Shown here piece by piece: positions 6,942 to 13,261 of a stretch of 20,236 nucleotides of DNA; positions within the stretch are counted from its first letter, which is position 1, and each line of letters opens with the position of its first letter. The notes beneath the pieces were generated by a model. That model did no database searches and was not told the origin of the DNA. It saw only the letters and a list, made by a program, of their open reading frames with translations. The position numbers were made by a program, and so were the translations under genes. Source of the DNA: STF1-107 sp964457935 (GTDB taxonomy: Bacteria > Bacillota > Clostridia > Christensenellales > UBA1242); assembly GCA_964457935.1 (NCBI GenBank), contig CAYWFC010000016.1, positions 1 to 20,236 on the forward strand. Reading direction: 5' to 3'.

Positions 6942-7475
6942 TCATTTTTTGTTATTGTACGGGCTGAGCACCACGCGGTCCTGCGCCAGGCTGGCTGGCA
7001 CGTCTATAATGCGCTGATTGCTAGAGCCTTTGAAGCGCAGAGTGATATCTTTTAGCGCCTCGACGTATTCGCCGTCTACTAGCACGTCTATATAGCCCAA
7101 AAATTCTCTCGTCCACTGAGCGCACGCCCTGCTAGGTTTGAGCAACTCTGCGTCAAACAGATACCCTGTGTAGCACCAGATAGTTTTGTCTGGGTATTGC
7201 TCTTTTACACGCTTGACGAATGGGAGTAGTCGCTTTTGGTTGGCTGGCTCCATAGGCTCTCCACCCAGCAAAGTCAGCCCGTTGATGTGCGACGGAGCGA
7301 GACTATCTAGTATGCTCTGCTCGACCGTCTCGTCAAATACATCGCCATACGCGAAGTCCCACGTCTCGGGATTGAAGCAATGCTCGCAATGGTGTGTACA
7401 TCCGCTGACAAAAAGCGAAGTCCTGACGCCTTCGCCATTTGCTATGTCATTGTATTTGATATTAGAATAATTCAT
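6942..7475 (-). CDS. nrdG: Anaerobic ribonucleotide reductase activating protein (radical SAM)
   Basis: The 177-aa product uses a [4Fe-4S] cluster and S-adenosylmethionine to generate the glycyl radical on NrdD. The radical-SAM cysteines are in CTHHCEHC (C26, C30, C33), followed by the family's FNPETW motif. GGEP (71-74) is the SAM-binding motif. The length is normal for the family. It begins three bases after the nrdD stop codon and has no good ribosome binding site of its own, so translation is probably coupled to nrdD. Two tandem terminators follow its stop. With nrdD it gives oxygen-independent dNTP synthesis, which marks the organism as able to grow anaerobically. Confidence 0.96.
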   Translation of the reverse strand: MNYSNIKYNDIANGEGVRTSLFVSGCTHHCEHCFNPETWDFAYGDVFDETVEQSILDSLAPSHINGLTLLGGEPMEPANQKRLLPFVKRVKEQYPDKTIWCYTGYLFDAELLKPSRACAQWTREFLGYIDVLVDGEYVEALKDITLRFKGSSNQRIIDVPASLAQDRVVLSPYNNKK

Positions 7476-7478
7476 ATT

Positions 7479-9656
7479 TTACAGGTGTAGCACTCTGTCT
7501 TTGATTTCTTGCGTTCTGCCTTGATTCCAGAATTGGCTACCTATGTATCCGCAAGTGCGTCGCGCTACGTTGAGTTTGGTCTGGTCAGTGTTGTTGCAGT
7601 TCGGACAGCGCCATATTAGTTTGCCATCCACGTCATCTATGACTATCTCGCCGTCGTAGCCACACACCTGACAGTAGTCAGACTTGGTGTTTAGTTCGGC
7701 GTACATGATGTGGTCATAGATAAATCTGATGACTTGGAGTACTGCCTCGATGTTGTTCTGCATGTTAGGCACTTCGACGTAACTAATCGCTCCACCCGGG
7801 CTGAGTGCTTGGAATTCGCTCTCTAATTCGAGTTTGGCAAAAGCGTCAATAGGCTCAGTCACATGCACGTGATAACTATTGGTGATGTAGTTTTTGTCAG
7901 TCACATTCGGTATGACGCCAAATCGTCTCTGCAGGCATTTAGCAAATTTATACGTCGTGCTCTCCAGTGGTGTGCCGTACAGCGAATAGTCTATGTTCTC
8001 GGCTAGTTTCCACTTCTTGGTGTATTCATTGAGTTTGCGCATTATCTGCAAGCCCAGTTCTTTGCCTTCTGTTTCGGTCAATTTCTTGCCACACAGGCTA
8101 TACACTGTCTCCCACAGTCCTGCGTATCCTAGTGACAGAGTGGAGTATCCGCCATGCAGGTATTTGTCTATCTTCTCGCCCGGTTTCAGTCTCAGCAATG
8201 CACCGTACTGCCATAGTATAGGCGCCACATCAGACACTGTACCGGTCAGGCGCTCGTGTCTGCACTGCAATGCTCTATGACATAGTTCCATTCTCTCGTC
8301 GAATATCTGCCAGAATTTATCCATATCTTTTTTAGCAGATAGTGCTATGTCTATGAGATTGACAGTGACTACGCCTTGATTAAATCTGCCGTAGTATTTA
8401 GGTTGATTGTTTTCGTCCACGTATGGGGTCAAGAATGACCTACATCCCATACAGGTATAGCAATGCCCTTCGCCATTCTTGTCTATCTTTAGTTCGAGCA
8501 TTTTCTTCTCAGATATGTAGTCAGGCACTAGGCGCTTGGCAGTGCATTTGGCTGACATCTCTGTCAGATAATAATACTTGCTATCTGGGTGGATATTGTC
8601 CTCTTCTAGCACGTATATTAGTTTAGGGAAAGCAGGTGTGATGTACACGCCTTTTTCGTTCTGCACGCCTTTGATACGTTGTTGGAGAGTCTCCTCGATG
8701 ATGAGGGCTAGGTCATCGCGCTCGCGCTCATTTTTTGCTTCACCTAGGTACATAAACTCTGTCACGAATGGCGCTTGACCATTGGTAGTCATCAGAGTGA
8801 TGATCTGGTACTGTATAGTCTGCACTCCTCTATTGATCTCTTGGCGAACGCGTTGCTCAGTGATGCGATGCAATAGGCTAGGGTCTATGCGTCCGCAAGC
8901 GTCGAGTAGTTCTTTCTCTACTTCTTTTCGGATAGTCTGTCTCGACACATCCACGAATGGCGCTAGGTGCGCCAGACTAATACTCTGACCGCCGTATTGG
9001 CACGAAGCCACTTGTGCCACTATCTGAGTGGCAATATTGCAGGCTGTGGAGAAAGAATGTGGTTTAGTAATCAATGTCCCAGATATGACAGTACCATTTT
9101 GGAGCATATCCTCGAGATTGACTAGGTCGCAATTATGCATCCTCTGAGCGAAATAATCCGCGTCATGGAAGTGTATGATGCCGTCTTCGTGCGCCTGCCA
9201 AATGTCCTCTGGCAAGAGATATCTCTTGGTCAGGTCTTTGCTCATCTCGCCAGCCATGTAGTCTCTCTGCACACTGCACACTGTAGGGTTTTTGTTGCTG
9301 TTTTCTTGCTTTACTTCTTCGTTTTGGCAGTCTATGAGAGAGAAAACTTTGTCATCTGTGGTGTTCTTTTGTCTAGCGATTTGTCTATCGTAGCGATATG
9401 TAATGTAATGCTTAGCGACATAATATGCGCCCTCATTCATTATGCCCATCTCTACCATGTCTTGTATCTCTTCTACGCCTACCGCCCTGCCGAGAGACTG
9501 GCACTTGTCTGCCACAGTATTGGTGATTTTGTCTATCTGCTCAGGAGATAGTTTGTGACTAGGCTCTTCCATTCTGTTGTTGGCATTGGTGATAGCAGTT
9601 TTGATTTTGTTGGCGTCGAAATTCACTTCTAGACCGCTTCTTTTGATTACTTTCAT
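7479..9656 (-). CDS. nrdD: Anaerobic ribonucleoside-triphosphate reductase
   Basis: The 725-aa class III reductase converts NTPs to dNTPs using a glycyl radical. An ATP-cone regulatory domain is at residues 1-90 (MKVIKRSGLEVNFDANKI). The catalytic barrel has the CYTCMGCRSFLTPY cysteine region and NQGVVTVNL. A C-terminal zinc site is formed by CQVC and CPNC. The glycyl radical loop RRTCGYIG has the radical glycine at G706, 20 residues from the end, as in the family. GTAGGAT precedes ATG 9656. It lies 15 bp after the XRE-type regulator and 3 bp before nrdG, so all three appear to form one operon. No NrdR-box-like repeat was seen upstream of the operon. Confidence 0.97.
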   Translation of the reverse strand: MKVIKRSGLEVNFDANKIKTAITNANNRMEEPSHKLSPEQIDKITNTVADKCQSLGRAVGVEEIQDMVEMGIMNEGAYYVAKHYITYRYDRQIARQKNTTDDKVFSLIDCQNEEVKQENSNKNPTVCSVQRDYMAGEMSKDLTKRYLLPEDIWQAHEDGIIHFHDADYFAQRMHNCDLVNLEDMLQNGTVISGTLITKPHSFSTACNIATQIVAQVASCQYGGQSISLAHLAPFVDVSRQTIRKEVEKELLDACGRIDPSLLHRITEQRVRQEINRGVQTIQYQIITLMTTNGQAPFVTEFMYLGEAKNERERDDLALIIEETLQQRIKGVQNEKGVYITPAFPKLIYVLEEDNIHPDSKYYYLTEMSAKCTAKRLVPDYISEKKMLELKIDKNGEGHCYTCMGCRSFLTPYVDENNQPKYYGRFNQGVVTVNLIDIALSAKKDMDKFWQIFDERMELCHRALQCRHERLTGTVSDVAPILWQYGALLRLKPGEKIDKYLHGGYSTLSLGYAGLWETVYSLCGKKLTETEGKELGLQIMRKLNEYTKKWKLAENIDYSLYGTPLESTTYKFAKCLQRRFGVIPNVTDKNYITNSYHVHVTEPIDAFAKLELESEFQALSPGGAISYVEVPNMQNNIEAVLQVIRFIYDHIMYAELNTKSDYCQVCGYDGEIVIDDVDGKLIWRCPNCNNTDQTKLNVARRTCGYIGSQFWNQGRTQEIKDRVLHL

Positions 9657-9671
9657 ACTTTATCCTACCTT

Positions 9672-10316
9672 TTATTTATTGTCTATTGTATCGGTTGTAT
9701 CGTTTGCCAAAATTGGCTCTAATGTATCGTCTTTTTTGCGCTTGATAGGCTTCAATAATTGATTGATGACTAATATAGTCTGTATAGGCAAGCCTAGCAA
9801 GAATACTAGCCACATATTCCTGCCTAAATTCTGACAATACACGCTCGCTATGCATGTCCATAAGAAAAACGAATAGATAAATATATTGTATCTAGTGTGA
9901 CCCCATTTTTTGTTGCAGTACGCCAATGTCAAGAACGACACAGGCACAGCCCACACGAATGCTTGCCAAAACACCATTTTTTCCAGCAGATAAAAGAAAA
10001 TGACCGTCGCCATCATCCACACGAGCGCCACTGCTAGAATAGTGATCAAAATCTGCAATTTCTTGCGTTTTGCGCTATCCTGTAGCACGTCTTCGTCCAC
10101 GTCGGAGTGCTCCTCGAAGAAAAATGTAATAGGTACTTTTAGCGCCACACTGAGATTGTTTAATGTCTCTATGTCTGGCATAGATTCGCCCTTTTCCCAG
10201 CGAGAAATGGCTTTGTCAGAATAGCACACTTTCTCCGCCAAGCCTACTTGGGTGAGTTTCAATTTCTTTCTGAGCAGAAGAATATTCTTCGCTACCACAT
10301 CTTTGATATCATTCAT
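9672..10316 (-). CDS. Membrane-anchored XRE-family regulator
   Basis: The 214-aa product has an N-terminal Cro/CI-type helix-turn-helix (about residues 10-65: LRKKLKLTQVGLAEKV...DKAISRWEKGESMPDIETL). After a short acidic linker come about four hydrophobic helices (87-110, 115-134, 143-161, 167-188) and a charged tail. Such proteins are placed in the membrane with the DNA-binding domain in the cytoplasm, but the signal they sense is usually unknown. It is the first gene of the nrdD-nrdG operon (15-bp gap), so it is a candidate regulator of anaerobic dNTP synthesis or of itself; that link is inference. There is no ribosome binding site before ATG 10316, and the predicted transcription start falls on or next to the A of the start codon. 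Confidence 0.9.
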   Translation of the reverse strand: MNDIKDVVAKNILLLRKKLKLTQVGLAEKVCYSDKAISRWEKGESMPDIETLNNLSVALKVPITFFFEEHSDVDEDVLQDSAKRKKLQILITILAVALVWMMATVIFFYLLEKMVFWQAFVWAVPVSFLTLAYCNKKWGHTRYNIFIYSFFLWTCIASVYCQNLGRNMWLVFLLGLPIQTILVINQLLKPIKRKKDDTLEPILANDTTDTIDNK

Positions 10317-10323
10317 ACTTGCG

Positions 10324-10353
10324 ATTATATCACAATCGAATTTGAATAATCAA
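10324..10353 (-). promoter_or_regulatory. Promoter of xre-nrdD-nrdG with possible autoregulatory dyads
   Basis: On the minus strand, -35 TTGATT (10353-10348), an 18-nt spacer and extended -10 TGATATAAT (core 10329-10324). The expected start is near 10317. Two small dyads overlap it: CGATT-N7-AATCG (10322-10338) over the -10 and TTGA-N4-TCAA (10342-10353) over the -35. Confidence 0.8.
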
Positions 10354-10404
10354 CTATTTTTTCTGTACATTTATGAAAAAATATTTCGCCCATTTTTTGG
10401 CAAA

Positions 10405-10438
10405 AAAATGCCTGTTTTCACTCTGAAATAGGCATTTT
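10405..10438 (-). terminator. Distal terminator after the M16 operon
   Basis: Arms AAAATGCCT (10405-10413) and AGGCATTTT (10430-10438) pair, and the stem continues inward with TTTCA/TGAAA around a 3-nt CTC loop. On the minus strand a run of seven T follows. It is the second of two terminators in tandem. Confidence 0.8.
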
Positions 10439-10448
10439 CAGCACAAAA

Positions 10449-10468
10449 AGCACCCTCGAAAGGGTGCT
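10449..10468 (-). terminator. Proximal terminator after the small protein gene
   Basis: Arms AGCACCCT and AGGGTGCT enclose a 4-nt loop that reads UUCG on the minus-strand transcript, followed by TTTTT. It starts 6 bp after the stop codon at 10474. Confidence 0.9.
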
Positions 10469-10473
10469 AAAAT

Positions 10474-10776
10474 CTATCTAAAAGTCACAAAATCTATACT
10501 CACGATGTCATCAAAATCTCGTCTAATACTGCTCTCGCTCGGAAAAAATGGAAACTCTTCCTGACGCACTATTTTGGCAGAAGTCACGCGACGTGCTTCT
10601 GCTCTCAGCAGTGTCTTGCACTTTAGGCGGTCGGGGCATACGATGTTTATCTCTTCGTAGCCCGGCACGAAGCCTATGTACTGAGACTGACCGTCTATGA
10701 TTTGAGACACCACCACTAATGGCACTGTCACTGGAGTGCCCGGCGCAATGGTATGGTATTTGATATCAGATTTCAT
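10474..10776 (-). CDS. Small uncharacterised protein, 100 aa (weak HicB-like resemblance)
   Basis: The product starts MKSDIKYHTIAPGTPVTVPLVV. The middle portion YIGFVPGYEEINIVCPDRLKCKTLLRAEARRV loosely recalls the N-terminal alpha/beta domain of HicB-type antitoxins (YxGfVPxLPG...t.eEA), but the match is weak, the usual DNA-binding tail is absent and there is no HicA toxin next to it. It is soluble and has no membrane segment. AAAGGA lies before ATG 10776, and the gene follows the M16 peptidase by 12 bp, so the two are co-transcribed and may work together. I leave the function open. Confidence 0.78.
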   Translation of the reverse strand: MKSDIKYHTIAPGTPVTVPLVVVSQIIDGQSQYIGFVPGYEEINIVCPDRLKCKTLLRAEARRVTSAKIVRQEEFPFFPSESSIRRDFDDIVSIDFVTFR

Positions 10777-10788
10777 AATATTATCCTT

Positions 10789-12300
10789 TTATTGCTCGTC
10801 TATTTCTTCGTAGATCTCTTCGTCGTCTATATTGACAGTATCTGGGACAGGGCTTGAGTTTTCAGCAAAAGCCTGCTCCTGCTCTGCGAGAAATCTATCC
10901 ATCTCTATGCTGTCAGTGATCTCAGTCGCTTCTACTCTAGGGATATTGAGCTGTGACATTAGCGATGCGTGAGAATTATTGCCTAATTTTTGCTCCAACT
11001 CTATGATATTGCATATCTTGCGCGTATCAAAGTCACCGCGAGCGATGAGAGATATATTGCCTTTCTTGTATACGGCGCGGATGTAACTGTTGAAATCCTC
11101 ATACTCAATATTCTTGATGTATTCTGTCACCTTTTTGTAATCCACAAAAGTCTCGTTGTTCATATATGCATTAAAATTCGAATATGCAGATGCAGTGTCG
11201 TATTTGTTGAGAGAACTATTCTCTATGTCTACTAATGCCGTCTTTACTATATCAAAAGTCTCTCTAGATATGCCCTTTCTGCCTATATTTCGCATCATAC
11301 GGCACATGGCGTCTATGACTTTGTTTATCTCCTTGCCATTGGTGAGTACTGAGAACCACTTGACCTTGGCGGTATTGTAGTCCAGATTGGTCAGAGAGTA
11401 TGCATATGCTAGATTGTTGTCTATGCGCAGAGTCTTGTACAATTCTCCGCCAGTGGTGTTCATGATGTATTCTTCTATAGTGTCCAGCGCGTACTCAAAG
11501 TCAGTGTCTATGGCATAATCTATCCTTTCTCTCAGCGCCAATGCCAGTTTGACATTTTTCTTAGTCGCGTCTGGCACCAGGACTAGCACATTTTTGTTAT
11601 CATAAATCTCTTCTGGTGGATAGTCCACTACATATTTACTATCAGTCGCTACTGGCACGCGAGACATGATCTTGTCTTGGCACAATTTCATCACTTCGTC
11701 ATAAGGTCTATTCGAAGTGACAGATATGATGAGATTCTCGAGATTGAAGTATCTCTCTACATAAGTCTTCAATACCTCTGGTGTGATAGTAGACAGAGTC
11801 TTCACAGAGCCCAATACTGAATCTATGCCTGCATCACTCGCTCCGCCAGATACGTCCAAAGCGTCTAGATATAGCTGTTCGAGCGATGGCACAGGAGCAT
11901 CTGCCGTATACATATCTATCTCATGGCGGATGACGTCTATCTCTTGCTTGATCTGTTCTGGAGTGAAGTCTGTCTCTGTGAAGGCGTCCATCACGTAGTC
12001 TAGTACTGCGCCTACATTGCTATGCACAGCGCTGAATTGCGATGCTATGCAATAATTAGTGGTAAAAGCATTTTGATCGATAGACTTTTCTAGTATTTTC
12101 CTATACAGATTTTTTGACAAATCTTTGGTATGTGCTCTAAAGAACAAATGCTCCAGCAGGTGGCTGAGGCCTGTGTATTTGCCATCCAACTGTGCTCCAG
12201 ACCTAAAGCCTATCACGAACGAGTAGCCATTGAATGAACTCTGCTTCTGGTATATCACAGTCGCGCCATTTTCGAGTTCTGTCACTATTTGTTTTGCCAT
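10789..12300 (-). CDS. M16 family (insulinase/processing-peptidase-like) zinc protease
   Basis: The 503-aa product has the inverted zinc motif HLLEH (H47, E50, H51) and the third ligand E127 in VIRHEIDMY, exactly 76 residues after H51 as in pitrilysin-type enzymes. Residues 1-200 form the catalytic M16 domain and about 200-430 the M16_C domain. The last 60 residues are acidic and low in complexity (NIDDEEIYEEIDEQ) and do not belong to the core fold. There is no signal peptide, so it should be cytoplasmic. All three metal ligands and the catalytic Glu are present, so it is probably an active peptidase; a paired inactive M16 partner (as in YmxG/YmfF-YmfH pairs) is not visible next to it. AAAGGAA precedes ATG 12300. 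A 100-aa protein follows in the same transcript. Confidence 0.93.
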   Translation of the reverse strand: MAKQIVTELENGATVIYQKQSSFNGYSFVIGFRSGAQLDGKYTGLSHLLEHLFFRAHTKDLSKNLYRKILEKSIDQNAFTTNYCIASQFSAVHSNVGAVLDYVMDAFTETDFTPEQIKQEIDVIRHEIDMYTADAPVPSLEQLYLDALDVSGGASDAGIDSVLGSVKTLSTITPEVLKTYVERYFNLENLIISVTSNRPYDEVMKLCQDKIMSRVPVATDSKYVVDYPPEEIYDNKNVLVLVPDATKKNVKLALALRERIDYAIDTDFEYALDTIEEYIMNTTGGELYKTLRIDNNLAYAYSLTNLDYNTAKVKWFSVLTNGKEINKVIDAMCRMMRNIGRKGISRETFDIVKTALVDIENSSLNKYDTASAYSNFNAYMNNETFVDYKKVTEYIKNIEYEDFNSYIRAVYKKGNISLIARGDFDTRKICNIIELEQKLGNNSHASLMSQLNIPRVEATEITDSIEMDRFLAEQEQAFAENSSPVPDTVNIDDEEIYEEIDEQ

Positions 12301-12331
12301 AATTATTCCTTTTGTTTGTTAATCTAGTGAG

Positions 12332-12360
12332 ATTGTAACATACAAATGGCAATTTTTCAA
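12332..12360 (-). promoter_or_regulatory. Promoter of the M16 peptidase operon
   Basis: On the minus strand, -35 TTGAAA (12360-12355), a 17-nt spacer and extended -10 TGTTACAAT (core 12337-12332). The start is predicted near 12325, giving a leader of about 25 nt with AAAGGAA before the ATG. Confidence 0.85.
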
Positions 12361-12386
12361 TACCTTTTTGAAAATTCGCAAAAAAA

Positions 12387-13157
12387 TTATTCTTCTTTCT
12401 CAGCGACAGGCGCTGGTGCAGGCTCGTCGTTGCCATGCTTGCGGATGTATTTGTTCCACTCTATTAGCCCGTAGGTAGTATTGGTCAGATATCCCACAGA
12501 CAGTACCAGCATTACCCAGTTGCCGTTGATTATCCACAATATTGCTTCCACTATGGTCACGCCGTACCAAGGTATCCATTGCTCTTTGTACCTTAGCCAC
12601 AGGAACAAGCCATTTAGCACGCTAAAAGTATTCGCCAGCGCGTCCAGATACCACACGTCTGACATACCTTCTGCCAAAAATCCGATATATGTAAACAAAG
12701 CCCCTGTGCCAAATGACACTCCCAGCACGATAAGGAACATCACGAGGTCGCGCTTCCAATTAATCTGCTTTACTTTGGTCACATCGGCATTTTCTTCGTC
12801 TTGTTTTTTGTTCCAGCTAAAGAAACTCACTACCAATATAGGCATCCAGAATATCACTTCGAACAATGCGCTGATGTACAGCCCGTCTGCCACGTATATC
12901 ACTGTCTCTGTCAGGTCATAGAAGAAAAACGACACCACGAAGCACCATTTGCTCTGCTTTGATACCAGCAATTCGCATGTGCACCCGCCTATCAGTGTGA
13001 TGATCTCGAATATCCTCAGCCAGCCGTCTTCTTCTGGGAACAATATGCCCAGTATGATGCCTGTCGCTGATAGTATAAACAGCCAGCATTTCTCGTACGT
13101 CGAGAAGTAATGCCATATCTGCGATAATTTATTTTGTTTTTTCTCTTTTGTCTCCAT
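12387..13157 (-). CDS. pnuC: PnuC-type nicotinamide riboside/vitamin transporter
   Basis: The 256-aa protein has about seven membrane helices and a charged cytoplasmic loop (NKKQDEENADVTKVKQINWKR). PnuC marks are the Trp- and Asn-rich substrate-site helices: DALANTFSVLNGLFLWLRYKEQW, WYGVTIVEAILWIINGNW and the C-terminal GYLTNTTYGLIEWNKY. PnuC proteins carry nicotinamide riboside across the membrane by facilitated diffusion, driven by intracellular phosphorylation; close relatives carry thiamine or riboflavin, so the substrate is not certain. The C-terminal tail is Glu/Ala/Pro-rich. GGAG lies before ATG 13157. It is divergent from the U32 gene, with 104 bp between the two start codons. There is no convincing terminator after it, so some read-through into the M16 operon is possible. 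Confidence 0.88.
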   Translation of the reverse strand: METKEKKQNKLSQIWHYFSTYEKCWLFILSATGIILGILFPEEDGWLRIFEIITLIGGCTCELLVSKQSKWCFVVSFFFYDLTETVIYVADGLYISALFEVIFWMPILVVSFFSWNKKQDEENADVTKVKQINWKRDLVMFLIVLGVSFGTGALFTYIGFLAEGMSDVWYLDALANTFSVLNGLFLWLRYKEQWIPWYGVTIVEAILWIINGNWVMLVLSVGYLTNTTYGLIEWNKYIRKHGNDEPAPAPVAEKEE

Positions 13158-13177
13158 AAATTCACTCCAATGCGGAT

Positions 13178-13206
13178 ATATTACTACAAAAAAAATATAT
13201 TGTCAA
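13178..13206 (-). promoter_or_regulatory. Promoter of pnuC
   Basis: On the minus strand, -35 TTGACA (13206-13201) and -10 TAATAT (13183-13178) with a 17-nt spacer. The start is predicted near 13171, giving a leader of about 14 nt with GGAG. The -35 box lies inside the dyad at 13198-13223. Confidence 0.85.
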
Positions 13207-13223
13207 CGATATCGCTCACAATA
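13198..13223. promoter_or_regulatory. Imperfect 26-bp dyad between divergent promoters (candidate operator)
   Basis: The core CGATATCG (13207-13214) is a perfect palindrome, and the outer arms TATTGT and ACAATA share the same centre. Eleven of 13 base pairs match; mismatches are at 13204/13217 and 13206/13215. It covers the pnuC -35 box and ends four bases before the U32 -35 box, so one bound dimer could affect both genes. No matching regulator is encoded beside it. Confidence 0.55.
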
Positions 13224-13226
13224 CTT

Positions 13227-13255
13227 TTGACACGAGGAGACTTTTGTGCTATCAT
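13227..13255 (+). promoter_or_regulatory. Promoter of the U32 gene
   Basis: -35 TTGACA (13227-13232), a 17-nt spacer and extended -10 TGCTATCAT (core 13250-13255). The predicted start, about seven bases on, is at 13262, which is the A of the second of two adjacent ATG codons. Confidence 0.8.
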
Positions 13256-13261
13256 ATAATG

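Larger units (their letters stand above)
6846..6946. repeat. Tandem duplication of the nrdG 3' end and terminator (51-bp period)
   Basis: Bases 6846-6895 and 6897-6946 match at 47 of 50 positions by hand alignment; the differences are at 6853, 6885 and 6887. Each unit holds the TCA that is the nrdG stop codon in the gene-proximal copy, plus a complete terminator hairpin. The hairpin arms are identical between copies. Confidence 0.92.

Noticed and set aside
6799..6945. N-terminal extension of the DUF11 protein
   Set aside because: The extra residues are a translation of the duplicated terminator (the same DCHTVRVFCKH block appears twice); ATG 6798 has the ribosome binding site.
9135..9551. 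Plus-strand frame of 138 codons inside nrdD
   Set aside because: It lies antisense to well-conserved NrdD coding sequence and has no start signals.
12321..12334. Short dyad AATCT-N4-AGATT near the M16 operon start
   Set aside because: Five-base arms are expected by chance in AT-rich DNA; position alone is not enough to call an operator.
12351..12376. AT-rich inverted repeat after pnuC as a terminator
   Set aside because: The arms are imperfect and weak, overlap the M16 -35 box, and are not followed by a T-run on the minus strand.
13158..13200. NAD or other riboswitch before pnuC
   Set aside because: The predicted leader is only about 14 nt, too short to fold an aptamer.
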